A stretch of 42,305 nucleotides of DNA from JAKQIM01 sp964633225 (GCA_964633225.1 CAZWFQ010000029.1:1-42305), one strand, 5' to 3'; shown: positions 1 to 9,061, numbered from the stretch's first letter. Made by a program: numbers and translations. Notes: generated by a model not told the origin, from the letters alone.

Positions 1-1
1 C

Positions 2-1390
2 GCGACCCCCACTGGGCCCACCAGTACACCTGTGACGCCCACAGCCACCAATACCCCCGTGCCTCCCACTGCCACGCCCACGGCTGGCGGCTGCCCCAAT
101 GAGGCCGGTGGTTACTGCCGTACGAACTATGAGACCACTCCTTGGATTGCTGGCACCACCAATGCCGCCATCACAAGCGATGACGCCACCAAGACGGTGA
201 CCTTGCCCTTCAACTTTACCTTCATGGGCACCAGCTACAGCTCAATTGTGATCTCGTCCAACGGCAATGCACACTTTGGCAGCGCGTCCAACGCCTACAG
301 CAACGTCACCATCCCCAACAGCGCCGTGCCCAATGCCATGATTGCTGCTTTCTGGGATGACCTCAGCCCGAACCTGGGCGGGGCCATCTACTACGGCACC
401 ACGGGCACCTCACCCAACCGCATCTTCGTGATCGAGTGGCGTGACGTGCGCCGCTACAGCTACGGCACCACCGGAGCCACCTTTGCTATCCAACTGCATG
501 AGGCCAATAACAGTGTCTGGGTGCTGTACCAGGATACCGTCTTTGGCAGCACCAGCGCTGATAGCGGTATTTCAGCCACCTCTGGCATTGAAAATGCGAC
601 CGGCTCAGTGGGCAACCTGTACAGCTACAATGCAGCCAACCTGGCCAATGGTCTGGCCCTGCACTACTGGCCTTCTGGCACTTCGGCCACCAACACGCCT
701 GTACCGCCCACCGCCACCAATACCCCGGTGCCACCTACCAACACCCCGGTGCCGCCCACCAACACGCCCGTGCCACCCACGCCCACCAACACGCCCGGCA
801 CCTGCCCCAACCTCTCCGGCGGCTACTGCCGCACCGATACCGAGACCCGCGCCTGGATTGCTGGCAGCACCAACGCCAACATCACGCGTGACGATGCGAC
901 TGCCACTGTGACCCTGCCTTTCAACTTCACCTTCATGGGCACCAGCTACAGCTCGGTGAAGATCTCGTCCAATGGCAATGCGCACTTTGGCACCGCTTCC
1001 ACCGCTTACAGCAATGTGACCATCCCGCGCACCACAGCCCCCAACGCCATGATTGCGGCCTTCTGGGATGACCTGAGCCCGAACCTGGGCGGCGCCGTTT
1101 ATTACGGCACCTCTGGCAGTGCGCCCAACCGTGTCTTTGTGATCGAGTGGCGCGACGTGCGCCGCTACAGTTACGGCACCACTGGCGCTACCTTCGAGAT
1201 CCAACTTGTCGAGGGTACCAACGAAGTCTTCATCCTGTACCAGGATACTACCTTTGGCAGCAGCACTGTTGATGCTGGCAAGTCTGCCACCGCTGGCATT
1301 GAGAATGCCGCCGGTTCAGCAGGCAACCTGTACAGCTATAACAGCGCAGTGCTGACCGCCAACAAGGTCTTGCACTTCTGGCTGCCGTAA
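2..1390 (+). CDS. Secreted protein with tandem nidogen-like beta domains (5' partial)
   Basis: The frame is open to the left edge, so the 5' end, probably with a signal peptide and more domains, is missing; the GTG at 32 is only the first internal candidate start. The visible part is a Thr/Pro linker, a domain of about 195 residues, a second linker built of repeated TNTPVPP units (about 670-800), and a second copy of the domain ending in HFWLP. Each domain begins CPN..GGYCRT, carries PFNFTFMGTSYSS and SSNGNAHFG, then AAFWDDLSPNLGG and EWRDVRRYSYG. This layout resembles nidogen-like or PPC-type beta-sandwich modules of extracellular proteins. By eye the two copies are about three quarters identical, suggesting a recent duplication. 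The linker style is typical of Chloroflexota exported proteins. The ligand is unknown; adhesion or carbohydrate binding is a guess. Confidence 0.8.
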   Translation, partial: ATPTGPTSTPVTPTATNTPVPPTATPTAGGCPNEAGGYCRTNYETTPWIAGTTNAAITSDDATKTVTLPFNFTFMGTSYSSIVISSNGNAHFGSASNAYSNVTIPNSAVPNAMIAAFWDDLSPNLGGAIYYGTTGTSPNRIFVIEWRDVRRYSYGTTGATFAIQLHEANNSVWVLYQDTVFGSTSADSGISATSGIENATGSVGNLYSYNAANLANGLALHYWPSGTSATNTPVPPTATNTPVPPTNTPVPPTNTPVPPTPTNTPGTCPNLSGGYCRTDTETRAWIAGSTNANITRDDATATVTLPFNFTFMGTSYSSVKISSNGNAHFGTASTAYSNVTIPRTTAPNAMIAAFWDDLSPNLGGAVYYGTSGSAPNRVFVIEWRDVRRYSYGTTGATFEIQLVEGTNEVFILYQDTTFGSSTVDAGKSATAGIENAAGSAGNLYSYNSAVLTANKVLHFWLP

Positions 1391-1404
1391 GCCAAACTAT
1401 GATC

Positions 1405-1448
1405 AATAAAAAATCGAGCGGTGCAACAGCACCGCTCGATTTTTTATT
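1405..1448. terminator. Bidirectional rho-independent terminator
   Basis: A perfect stem pairs 1408-1424 with 1429-1445 around the tetraloop AACA and can extend three more A-T pairs on each side. An A run on one side and a T run on the other make it function in both directions. It sits between two convergent genes, and the stop codon of the minus-strand gene (TAA at 1446-1444) lies inside the right arm. Confidence 0.93.
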
Positions 1449-2094
1449 GTTGGGATTGTTGGTGTTTTTTCTCAATAGTAGAACGTTCCAGACCCCAGCG
1501 GGCCAGCTCGGCAGGCGGTAGTGCCAGCAGGCGCTGGTAGAAGGCAGAAAGCTCGGGCCGCAGATCATCATACACGCCTGGGCGGGCAGCCAGGTGGTCC
1601 AGGGCCGCCGCCGCCGGCCCATATTGGCCTGCCTGTTCGGTGTAACAGAATAGGGCCCACACCGTATCTTCAGACAGCTTTGCCAGCCCCAGTTGGCCTG
1701 CCAGTGCGCCGATCTTTTGGCTCAGGGCCGGCGTGGGCAGTATATCCTCTGCCAGCCCGGCTTCCAGGTAGAAAGCGAGCGCTCGCAGCCATGAAGCCTG
1801 GGCTGCAACGCCATCACCCTGCGCGGCCAGGATATCCCCTTCTTCTTTGAGCAGCTCAGCCACCAATGCCAGGCGTTCCACGTCCAGGGTATCCTGGCGG
1901 GTCAGCGTTTGCAAGATGGCCTGGTCGTCCAGGCGGCGCACCAGGTCGGCCCTCAGGCCGAGGAGTATTTCCAGGGCTTGGTCAACTGCCTGCCGGGCCT
2001 GCTCGTACTGCCCGGCCTTTTTGAAGCCCGCAATTGTCACCAGGAAGGCGACGGCCTGGTTGATCATGCGCATGATGTAATCTTCGGTCAGCAT
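1444..2094 (-). CDS. DUF6483-like hypothetical protein
   Basis: A 216-residue soluble protein beginning MLTEDYIMRMINQ. It is almost entirely helical, with TPR-like spacing of Ala, Leu and aromatic residues (for example YEQARQAVDQALEIL and the region FCYTEQAGQYGPAAAALDHL). There is no signal peptide and no membrane segment. The opening E/DDYIMRMI and the helical repeat body match what I remember of DUF6483, a family of unknown function. The start lies 9 nt after the stop of the ClbS-like gene on the same strand, so the two are probably cotranscribed, although no clear ribosome binding site is seen. The reading frame ends within the bidirectional terminator. The family assignment is from memory, and no catalytic function is claimed. 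Confidence 0.72.
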   Translation of the reverse strand: MLTEDYIMRMINQAVAFLVTIAGFKKAGQYEQARQAVDQALEILLGLRADLVRRLDDQAILQTLTRQDTLDVERLALVAELLKEEGDILAAQGDGVAAQASWLRALAFYLEAGLAEDILPTPALSQKIGALAGQLGLAKLSEDTVWALFCYTEQAGQYGPAAAALDHLAARPGVYDDLRPELSAFYQRLLALPPAELARWGLERSTIEKKHQQSQQ

Positions 2095-2103
2095 ATCAGC
2101 TTT

Positions 2104-2601
2104 TCACGTGGTTCTTTTGCTGTTTTTTCGGCGCGGGGTATGGGCCAGGTAATGTTCATAGGTATTACCTGCCAGCAGCTCCCAGGGTTTCCATTTCTCC
2201 GGCATGCCTTGAAAACGCTCGGCGTCGTGCAGGTCTTTTTCCTCCAGCCCTTCGATGGCCTGCAAGAGCGCAGCATGCACCTGGCTGGCCTCCTGGCGCA
2301 CCTCTGCTAACGGGCGGGCCAGGTTCTCTTCATAGATCAGTTGGTTGCGCTGATCGAGCGGCAGGTCCCACCACGGCGAGCCAGTCAGGGCACGTGCCTG
2401 CAAGACGCCCAGCATCTGGCGCTCGTGCCAGGTGATGTGGGCGATCACATCCTTGATGGACCAGGCGCCAGTGAGATCGGGTTCCACCATCTGCGCCTCG
2501 TCAAACCTGGCCAGCCACTTTTCAAGCTTGGCGCGGCTGCTTTGGATGCGTCCCAAGAGCCTGGTTTTGTTCATGCGGGCCGGGCGGAGATGCTCTGTCA
2601 T
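2104..2601 (-). CDS. DinB/ClbS-DfsB-like four-helix protein
   Basis: This 165-residue protein looks like the DinB-type four-helix bundle of the ClbS/DfsB branch. The helix with AWSIKDVIAHITWHERQML carries the conserved W-S-x-K-D and the first histidines, and the C-terminal YEHYLAH supplies another His of a possible metal site. ClbS proteins protect against colibactin, but most family members have no known substrate, so only the fold is claimed. The ATG at 2601 is supported by AAGGAG seven bases upstream; a second Met at residue 10 is less likely. It sits 24 nt downstream of the M28 peptidase gene and 9 nt upstream of the DUF6483-like gene, giving a probable three-gene transcript. Confidence 0.78.
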   Translation of the reverse strand: MTEHLRPARMNKTRLLGRIQSSRAKLEKWLARFDEAQMVEPDLTGAWSIKDVIAHITWHERQMLGVLQARALTGSPWWDLPLDQRNQLIYEENLARPLAEVRQEASQVHAALLQAIEGLEEKDLHDAERFQGMPEKWKPWELLAGNTYEHYLAHTPRRKNSKRTT

Positions 2602-2625
2602 GTTATCGCTCCTTGTAAGTGCTTA

Positions 2626-3777
2626 CTATTTGTACGTCTGTAGTGCATTCACCAGCAAGGTAACAAATAGATTCAGATGCTGGTCAATGCGGCCTGGAAA
2701 GGTGCTTTCGATGTACTCGATTGTATCGTAACGCGTATGGATGATTTCACCGTTATCCCCATATCGCGGGTCCACCTGGGTCCAGCCGTCCTGGTCGCCC
2801 ACATTCCAATTGGTGGCTTCGAAAAAGATGAAAGGGATGCCGGCCTGTTGGAAGGCATGATAATCGGCGCATTCGCAGGGTGTGCCGTCTTCATAATCCA
2901 GCTCGGCGGCGGGCTTGCCTTCCAGCGGTAGATTGGCTCGGCCCGCCAGGTTCAGAACCCATTCGTACAGCGTGCCGGGCCCGGTATCGCCGTAGACATA
3001 GGTCAGGTCTCCAGAGGTCAGGCTGTCCAGGTTGACCATGGCGGTGGTATTGGCGATCTCTGCTTGGGTCATGGTGTTGACGTAGTAGCGCGAGCCGTCC
3101 AGGTCGTTCTCTTCGGCCCCAAAAGCCACAAAGACCACAGTGTAGGGCGTATCCACCCCGCGCAGCAGCCCGGCAACCTCTAACAACACTCCGATTCCAG
3201 AGGCGTTATCGTCGGCTCCGTCGGCCTCATCGCCCGAATCGTAGTGTGCGCCCACGATGATCTGGCGCGGCGACAGCCCCTGGTGCACCGCGATCAGGTT
3301 GCTGGCCTCTAGATCGGCTTCCACATCCTCATCGTAGAAGGTGAAGGACTGCACCTCCACAGCATAGCCCATTTTTTCAAACGTTCCCGTCACATATTCG
3401 GCTGCCCGGTAAGAAGCCTCAGTTCCAGGCCAGCGTCCGCCAATCTCATTCGCCAGAAATTCCATGTGTTGGCGGGCGGCCTGCCCATAATCTTCAGACA
3501 GGCTCAGGCTGAGATCCGGCGCGGGTACAGATGGCTTGGGGATGGCAGTGGCAGCCTCCACCATGGCTGTCGCTTCGGTGGCAGTGGTGGAGGTGGCGCT
3601 GGGAGGGCTGTCAGCCGTGCTGGTTGCGGGACCAACCGCTGTTTCGGTGATCGGAGGCCCAGCCAAGGGAACCTGCGTTGGGGCAGATAGCGGCATGCCG
3701 AACACAACCGCCTGGCAAGCCAGCGTAGAAGAGAGCATGATCACAACCCAGCAGAACAGCTTCATCGATCGACGCAT
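2626..3777 (-). CDS. M28 family zinc aminopeptidase, probable lipoprotein
   Basis: This 383-residue secreted peptidase starts with a short basic n-region and a hydrophobic stretch ending in STLAC. Lipidation at Cys21 is likely, although the lipobox is not ideal. A Thr/Ala/Pro-rich spacer (about 25-85) leads to an M28 catalytic domain. The co-catalytic zinc residues are visible: His178 in GAHYD, Asp190 in GADDNASG, the Glu222-Glu223 pair in GAEEND, Asp251 in NLDS and His347 in IIHT. The family removes N-terminal residues from peptides, so a nutritional role at the cell surface is reasonable. I chose the ATG at 3777, which has AAGGTG eight bases upstream, over the in-frame TTG at 3804. It is the first gene of a minus-strand run with the next two genes. 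Confidence 0.87.
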   Translation of the reverse strand: MRRSMKLFCWVVIMLSSTLACQAVVFGMPLSAPTQVPLAGPPITETAVGPATSTADSPPSATSTTATEATAMVEAATAIPKPSVPAPDLSLSLSEDYGQAARQHMEFLANEIGGRWPGTEASYRAAEYVTGTFEKMGYAVEVQSFTFYDEDVEADLEASNLIAVHQGLSPRQIIVGAHYDSGDEADGADDNASGIGVLLEVAGLLRGVDTPYTVVFVAFGAEENDLDGSRYYVNTMTQAEIANTTAMVNLDSLTSGDLTYVYGDTGPGTLYEWVLNLAGRANLPLEGKPAAELDYEDGTPCECADYHAFQQAGIPFIFFEATNWNVGDQDGWTQVDPRYGDNGEIIHTRYDTIEYIESTFPGRIDQHLNLFVTLLVNALQTYK

Positions 3778-3880
3778 TTGCCACACACCTTCCTCGTCTG
3801 TCAACGAATGGCGTTAATGCCGAAAAACATCCCTAAAAGCAAGTTCTTGCGGATAAAGTGCCCTGTCGAAGTCATGACCG

Positions 3881-4498
3881 TTATTTGCTTTGATCAGATG
3901 GCATTTCTGCTTTTTTGTGGTGGCAAGCTTCCCAGACCTCTTGAGGATAAACAATGCGTTGGGTGCCGGGCAAAACCCGGATCGCAGGTTCGTTGTTCAA
4001 TTGAATGCCGTGGGGCAGGTAGGCTTTATAAGCCAACTGGCTGCAATAGAAGGCGTTTTCTTTATCTGGATTGAGTAGGTTGAAGTTATAGGGCTTGCCA
4101 AGCTGGGCCAGGCAGTATGCGTTGACCTCGGCACGGATGCGCCTTTCTTCTTCTGGCGACAGGCCGCGCCCTTCCAATGGGTAAGCCACCCCGTAAAATG
4201 TATCCATCAGCATGTTGCGTGCAGCCATCATCTTGACTGCGTGCCACTCTTCGCCCTCCACCGTGAAGCAGATCACCCCGCGCGGGCTGGCTTCGATGCA
4301 GCGCCCACCCGGCCCAAGGTAGATAGCGGTATGATCCACCTCGCCGGGCACCAGCCGCCCCACGCGCAGCCAGAAAGTGCCCGGACGGATGGCCTCGGGA
4401 TGGGCTGGGTCAATGGCCCCGTCTTGGGTGCAGATGATGTCGCCGGTTTGCAAGGCCAGGCCATGGATGGTATAGGTGAAGATTTCCGAAGTTGCCAT
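3881..4498 (-). CDS. YiiX-like permuted papain-fold (NlpC/P60-type) hydrolase
   Basis: The product, 205 residues from the ATG at 4498, has the order seen in the YiiX/YebB branch of NlpC/P60 cysteine hydrolases. LQTGDIICT comes first, then the catalytic His56 in VDHTAIYLG, then the catalytic Cys152 in FYCSQLAYKAY. There is no signal peptide, so it is predicted to be cytoplasmic. Relatives act as amidases on peptidoglycan fragments or lipid substrates; the substrate here cannot be read. An upstream in-frame Met at 4585 is possible. I prefer 4498 because a good promoter ends seven bases before it and no homology-like sequence precedes it. The gene diverges from the ABC exporter pair. Confidence 0.82.
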   Translation of the reverse strand: MATSEIFTYTIHGLALQTGDIICTQDGAIDPAHPEAIRPGTFWLRVGRLVPGEVDHTAIYLGPGGRCIEASPRGVICFTVEGEEWHAVKMMAARNMLMDTFYGVAYPLEGRGLSPEEERRIRAEVNAYCLAQLGKPYNFNLLNPDKENAFYCSQLAYKAYLPHGIQLNNEPAIRVLPGTQRIVYPQEVWEACHHKKAEMPSDQSK

Positions 4499-4505
4499 GC
4501 AAATG

Positions 4506-4533
4506 ATTATATCCGAAAACGATAGGTTGTCTT
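4506..4533 (-). promoter_or_regulatory. Sigma70-type promoter for the YiiX-like gene, leaderless
   Basis: On the minus strand, AAGACA (4533-4528) and TATAAT (4511-4506) are separated by 16 nt. The -10 box ends seven bases before the ATG at 4498, so transcription should begin at or next to the start codon. No ribosome binding site is present. Confidence 0.62.
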
Positions 4534-4566
4534 GAAAGTGAGGTTTTTGGCTTTCATTTATGAAAT

Positions 4567-4595
4567 TTGACAAATCAGCATCCATGCAGTATAGT
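4567..4595 (+). promoter_or_regulatory. Strong sigma70-type promoter for ABC exporter pair
   Basis: A consensus TTGACA (4567-4572), a 17-nt spacer and TATAGT (4590-4595) precede the exporter operon. The expected transcription start, about 4602, falls on the in-frame TTG at 4603 and 25 nt upstream of the ATG at 4627. Confidence 0.78.
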
Positions 4596-4626
4596 TAGAT
4601 AATTGTCTAATGTAATTGACTCCCAG

Positions 4627-6429
4627 ATGCAGCGTATTGCCAGCCCTTCTCTCCCCGCCAGACCCTCTCAAGCCAATATCTTATGGCGTTGTTTTGGCTA
4701 CTTGCGCTCGCACTGGAAGCTGACCGCCGGCGCCTACCTGATGATGGTCTTGATTGACCTGATCGCCATGCTCAATCCCCAGATCATCGGTTGGGCCATC
4801 GATAATGGCATCCGCCCCGATGCGCCTGCTGTTGGCAGCGAGCTGGCATTGGCAGTGGGGGGCATGCTGGTGCTGGTGGTGATCAAGGGCCTCTTTACCT
4901 ACTTCCAGGGCCGCTGGACCGAGGTGGCCTCGCAGAACGTGGCCTATGACCTGCGCAATGACCTGCAGCGCAAGATCACCCAGCTCTCCTTCTCGTTTCA
5001 TGATCAATCCGAGGCCGGTGACCTGCTCTCGCGTACCATCCAGGATGTAGAGCGTATCCGTTTTCTGACCGGCAGGGCCACTTTCCGTATTATCGAAGGC
5101 AGCTTCTTGATGCTGATCACGGCGGTGGTGATGATCTGGATGAATCCCGCCTTGGGGCTGATGGCGATTGCCGCCATGCCCTTTCTGGTGGTACAGTCCG
5201 TCACCTTTGGGCGGGTTTTCCGCCCGCTCTCCGTACAGATCCAAAAACAGCTTGCCACCCTCACCACGCGCGTAGAGCAGAACCTGCGCGGGGCGCGGGT
5301 GGTGAAATCCTTTGCCCAAGAAGATGCAGAGATCGAGCGTTTTGAGGCCCAGAACCGCTACTGGTTCGATCTCTCAGCCACCGGCGCCCGTTTGCAAGCC
5401 TTCAATATGCCCCGCTTGAACCTGATCGCCAACCTGAGCAGCGTGGTCATCCTGTGGTACGGCGGTTGGTTGGTGATCAATGACCAGTTGACCCTGGGCG
5501 AGCTGGTGGCCTTTACCACCTACATGGGCCAGCTCATCTCGCCGGTGCGCTTCTTGGGTATGATCTTGCCAGCCATCTCGATGGCGGCGGCCTCGGCCGA
5601 GCGCATTTTTGAGATTTTGGATACCGTGCCAGAAGTCTACGAAAAGCCAAGCGCGCCAGACCTGGCAGCCCGACTGGCTGACGAGGGGCGCACTTGCCGC
5701 GGCCATGTGCGCTTTGAAAATGTGGCCTTTGCTTACGGGCGGCATGCTTCGGTATTGAAGGAAATCAGCTTCGAAGCCCTGCCTGACCAGGTGGTGGCCC
5801 TCTTGGGGCCAACCGGCTCTGGCAAAACTACCGTGGTGAACCTGATCCCGCGCTTTTACGATCCCTCAGCCGGGCGCATTACCCTGGATGGGGTGGATAT
5901 CCGTGAGGTGAACCTGGCCTCGCTGCGCAGCCAGATTGGCATTGTGCTGCAAGAGACCACCCTCTTTGCCGCCTCGATCCGTGAGAACATCACCTTTGGC
6001 CGTCCGGATGCCACCCAAGACGAAATCGAAGCCGCGGCCCGGGCGGCCCAGGCGCATGACTTTATCTTGCAGGCCAGTCATGGCTACGATACCCACGTGG
6101 GCGAGCGCGGTGTCACCCTTTCGGGGGGGCAGAAGCAACGCCTGGCGATTGCGCGTGCTCTGCTGACTGACCCGCGCATCTTGATCCTCGACGATGCCAC
6201 CTCCAGCATAGACAGCGAGACCGAGCACCTGATCCAGATGGCATTGGAACGGGTGATGCAGGGGCGCACAACCTTTGTCATTGCCCACCGCCTGAGCACT
6301 GTTCAGCGCGCCGACCTGATCCTGGTGTTGGACAAGGGCCGCATTGTTGCCAGTGGCAAGCATCACGAGCTGCTGAAAAGCTCGACCTTATATCAGAATA
6401 TCTATCACCAGCAGTTGAAAAAAGGATAG
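4627..6429 (+). CDS. Heterodimeric ABC exporter, subunit with degenerate ATPase site
   Basis: This is a full-length type IV ABC exporter half-transporter: an N-terminal six-helix membrane domain (about residues 30-320) followed by a nucleotide-binding domain. Numbering from the in-frame TTG at 4603, Walker A (GPTGSGKT) is at 402-409, the signature LSGGQ at 506-510 and the H-loop His at 562. Walker B reads ILILDD, with Asp531 where the catalytic Glu normally stands. That substitution, paired with the next gene, matches TM287/288-, BmrCD- and TmrAB-type heterodimers, in which one ATPase site is inactive. The substrate is probably a drug or lipid but cannot be read. No Shine-Dalgarno precedes either start; I list the ATG at 4627, while the TTG at 4603 sits at the predicted transcription start. 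Confidence 0.9.
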   Translation: MQRIASPSLPARPSQANILWRCFGYLRSHWKLTAGAYLMMVLIDLIAMLNPQIIGWAIDNGIRPDAPAVGSELALAVGGMLVLVVIKGLFTYFQGRWTEVASQNVAYDLRNDLQRKITQLSFSFHDQSEAGDLLSRTIQDVERIRFLTGRATFRIIEGSFLMLITAVVMIWMNPALGLMAIAAMPFLVVQSVTFGRVFRPLSVQIQKQLATLTTRVEQNLRGARVVKSFAQEDAEIERFEAQNRYWFDLSATGARLQAFNMPRLNLIANLSSVVILWYGGWLVINDQLTLGELVAFTTYMGQLISPVRFLGMILPAISMAAASAERIFEILDTVPEVYEKPSAPDLAARLADEGRTCRGHVRFENVAFAYGRHASVLKEISFEALPDQVVALLGPTGSGKTTVVNLIPRFYDPSAGRITLDGVDIREVNLASLRSQIGIVLQETTLFAASIRENITFGRPDATQDEIEAAARAAQAHDFILQASHGYDTHVGERGVTLSGGQKQRLAIARALLTDPRILILDDATSSIDSETEHLIQMALERVMQGRTTFVIAHRLSTVQRADLILVLDKGRIVASGKHHELLKSSTLYQNIYHQQLKKG

Positions 6430-6432
6430 CGG

Positions 6433-8259
6433 ATGGGTTTTGGGATTGGCGTTTCTAACCCGGGTATGGGGCCCCGGGGCATCATTGAGCAGTTTTCGGG
6501 CGGCGACAGCGACCAGCGCGGAGCCGCCTTCAATAAGCGCGTGGTGGTGCGCCTGCTGGCTTTCCTGAAGCCTTATCAACGCCAGATGGTGCTGGCCTTC
6601 CTGGCGATGCTGGTCGTTTCAGGCCTGACGCTGTTGACGCCTTACTTGCTCAAGGTGGCGGTAGACCAGTTCATTGCCCAGGGCGACCGTACCGGGTTGG
6701 CGCAGATCTCGCTCCTGACGGGCGCGGCATTTATCGGCCTATATCTCGCCACCGCTGGGCAGAACTACCTGCTCTCGTGGGTGGGCCAGCGGGTGTTGGC
6801 CAACCTGCGCAGTGCCTTGTTCAATCACTTGCAGCGCCTGTCGCTGGGTTACCACGATACCCACATTGTCGGTGTGACCGTCTCGCGCGTGATGAACGAT
6901 GTGGCTACGATCAATGAGCTGCTTTCGCAAGGCGTCATCACATTGATGGGCGATATTGTGATCTTGATCGGCATCATGGTCATCATGCTCTCAATGAGCC
7001 CGCGCCTGGCCTTGCTGACCTTCATTGTGCTGCCGTTGATGCTGGCAGTGACGGTTTGGTTCTCGCGCCGCGCCCGGGTGGCTTTCCGTGAGACGCGCAC
7101 GCGTGTGGCGCGCGTGGTGGGTGACCTGGCTGAAGATATCGCCGGGGTGCGCGTCATCCAGGCTTTTGGCCAAGAGGGTTCCACCCAAGAGCGCTTCACC
7201 CAGGTCAACGAGGCCAACCGGGATGCCAACATCAATGCCATGACGCTCTCTTTCATCTTTTTGCCTGCCATCGAGTTCTTGGGCGTGCTTTCAACGGCCA
7301 TCGTACTTTGGTTTGGCGGGCGGGCAGTGGCTGGGAATGAGGTCACGCTGGGGGTGTTGGTGGCCTTTTTGTCGTATGTCACGCGCTTCTTCCAACCCAT
7401 TCAAGAACTAAGCCGCCTGTACACCACCATGCAGTCTGCCATGGCGGGCGGCGAACAGGTGCTGAAGCTGCTGGATACACCCTCAGATGTGCAAGACCAG
7501 CCTGGGGCAGTGGATATGCCCACCGTGGCTGGCCAGGTGACTTTTGACCATGTCTCATTCCGCTACCGCCCTGAGCTGCCCGAAGTGCTGCACGATATCA
7601 ACCTCAGCATTCAACCCGGCCAAACCGTGGCCCTGGTGGGGCCTACAGGGGCGGGCAAGACCTCGATCAGCAACCTGATCGCTCGCTTTTACGATGTCAG
7701 CCAGGGTGCCATCACCATTGATGGCGTCGATGTGCGCACGGTGACCCAGCAGTCTCTCCACCGCCAGATCGCCCTTGTGCCGCAAGATTCTTTCCTGTTC
7801 TCCGGCAGCCTGGCCGAGAATATCCGCTTTGGCTGCCCGCAGGCCTCGGATGAAGAGGTGGAAGCCGCCGCCAGGCTGGCCAACGCTCACGATTTCATCA
7901 TTGCCAAGCCCGATGGCTACCAGACGCGGGTCTTAGAAGGGGCCGCCAACCTCTCCGTGGGCCAGCGCCAACTGCTGTGCATTGCCCGCGCGATCCTGAC
8001 TGACCCGCGCATCCTGATCTTGGACGAGGCCACTGCCAATGTAGACAGTCTGACCGAGCGCTTGATCCAAGACGCCCTGCGCAAACTCTTGTTCGGCCGC
8101 ACGGCGGTGGTCATTGCCCATCGCCTGAGCACCATCCACTCGGCCGACCTGATCTGCGTGGTGCAGGACGGGCAGATCGTAGAGCAGGGCCGGCATGACG
8201 AGCTGCTGGTGTGCGGCGGGGCCTACAGTGCGCTCTACCAACGCCAGTTTGCCGGGTGA
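6433..8259 (+). CDS. Heterodimeric ABC exporter, subunit with catalytic Walker B Glu
   Basis: This partner half-transporter of 608 residues begins 3 nt after the preceding gene, with an AAAAGGA ribosome binding site. Six membrane helices span roughly residues 45-340. The nucleotide-binding domain has Walker A GPTGAGKT (403-410), a non-consensus signature LSVGQ (507-511), Walker B ILILDE with the catalytic Glu532, and the H-loop His563. The intact Glu here and the altered signature complement the Asp-containing Walker B and intact LSGGQ of the upstream subunit. The complex should therefore have one active and one degenerate ATP site. The gene runs convergently into the TSUP permease gene, with only 18 nt between stops and no evident terminator. 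Confidence 0.9.
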   Translation: MGFGIGVSNPGMGPRGIIEQFSGGDSDQRGAAFNKRVVVRLLAFLKPYQRQMVLAFLAMLVVSGLTLLTPYLLKVAVDQFIAQGDRTGLAQISLLTGAAFIGLYLATAGQNYLLSWVGQRVLANLRSALFNHLQRLSLGYHDTHIVGVTVSRVMNDVATINELLSQGVITLMGDIVILIGIMVIMLSMSPRLALLTFIVLPLMLAVTVWFSRRARVAFRETRTRVARVVGDLAEDIAGVRVIQAFGQEGSTQERFTQVNEANRDANINAMTLSFIFLPAIEFLGVLSTAIVLWFGGRAVAGNEVTLGVLVAFLSYVTRFFQPIQELSRLYTTMQSAMAGGEQVLKLLDTPSDVQDQPGAVDMPTVAGQVTFDHVSFRYRPELPEVLHDINLSIQPGQTVALVGPTGAGKTSISNLIARFYDVSQGAITIDGVDVRTVTQQSLHRQIALVPQDSFLFSGSLAENIRFGCPQASDEEVEAAARLANAHDFIIAKPDGYQTRVLEGAANLSVGQRQLLCIARAILTDPRILILDEATANVDSLTERLIQDALRKLLFGRTAVVIAHRLSTIHSADLICVVQDGQIVEQGRHDELLVCGGAYSALYQRQFAG

Positions 8260-8277
8260 CCCAACGAACCAAATTGA

Positions 8278-9060
8278 TTAAGATAGCAAGAAATTCTTGA
8301 CCAGGTAAATGATGCCCACGATCACGCCGATGGTGACCACCATCCAGCGCAGGGTGGCGGGCTTGACCTTGCCGGCCAACTTGCCGCCCAGCGCGCCGCC
8401 GATCAGTGCCCCGACCATCATTACCAGCGCCACCGGCCACAGCACCTTGCCTGAAAAGACAAAGAAGATTGCCGCCGCCAGGTTGGCAGCAAACGAAATG
8501 ATCTGCTTGATGGCATTCAGGCGGGTCAGGTTGTCGTCGATCACCAATCCTAACACCGCCAGGATAATGACGCTCAAGCCTGCCCCGAAGTAACCGCCGT
8601 AAATGGCCGCCAGCCCGATGGGCAGGGCGGTCCAGGCCTCAGCCATGGGCTTGTGCTGGCCCTCGGCGGCACGCCGGGTCAACCAGGCGCGCAGGGGGGT
8701 CTGTAGTGCCAGCAGGCCCGATGCCAGCAAGATCAAGAAGGGCACCAGGTCGCTAAACAGCTTTTCGCCCGTGTTGAGCAGCAGCAGCCCACCCAAGAAC
8801 CCCCCCACCAGCCCGGCTGGCAGGGCAAACCACAGGCGTTTCTCTTGCCCTTTCAGATCCTTGGCCTGGGCAAAAGTTCCGCCCAGGTAGCCGGGCAGCA
8901 GGGCCACCGTGTTGGTCACATTTGATACCACCGCCGGTATGCCCACTGCGGTGAGCATGGGAAAGGTGATGAGCGTGCCCCCGCCTGCCAGGGCGTTGAT
9001 CATGCCGGCGGCTACAGCCGCCAGGGTTACCAGGGTGTATTGTAAGAAGTCGATCTCCAT
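8278..9060 (-). CDS. TSUP (TauE/SafE, DUF81) family permease
   Basis: This protein of about 260 residues has roughly eight hydrophobic helices. It opens with the family hallmark AAGMINALAGGGTLITFPML and has a second, related half from about residue 160 (GLSVIILAVLGLV). The TSUP family exports or imports sulfite, sulfoacetate and other organic anions; the substrate here is unknown. I start it at the ATG at 9060, which follows AGGTGA at good distance and begins one base after the stop of the GNAT gene; the earlier ATG at 9069 would overlap that gene. It is the last gene of the tightly packed cluster glutaminase-like hydrolase, racemase, GNAT, permease. Confidence 0.88.
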   Translation of the reverse strand: MEIDFLQYTLVTLAAVAAGMINALAGGGTLITFPMLTAVGIPAVVSNVTNTVALLPGYLGGTFAQAKDLKGQEKRLWFALPAGLVGGFLGGLLLLNTGEKLFSDLVPFLILLASGLLALQTPLRAWLTRRAAEGQHKPMAEAWTALPIGLAAIYGGYFGAGLSVIILAVLGLVIDDNLTRLNAIKQIISFAANLAAAIFFVFSGKVLWPVALVMMVGALIGGALGGKLAGKVKPATLRWMVVTIGVIVGIIYLVKNFLLS

Positions 9061-9061
9061 G

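Noticed and set aside
690..800. Tandem short repeats considered as a CRISPR array or minisatellite element.
   Set aside because: The units are in frame and encode Thr/Asn/Pro/Val linker repeats; there are no spacers of constant length.
605..1204. A 199-codon open frame on the minus strand inside the secreted beta-domain gene.
   Set aside because: It is antisense to repeated, clearly coding sequence; its product is Gly/Arg/His-rich with no domain, and it mirrors the repeats of the sense gene.
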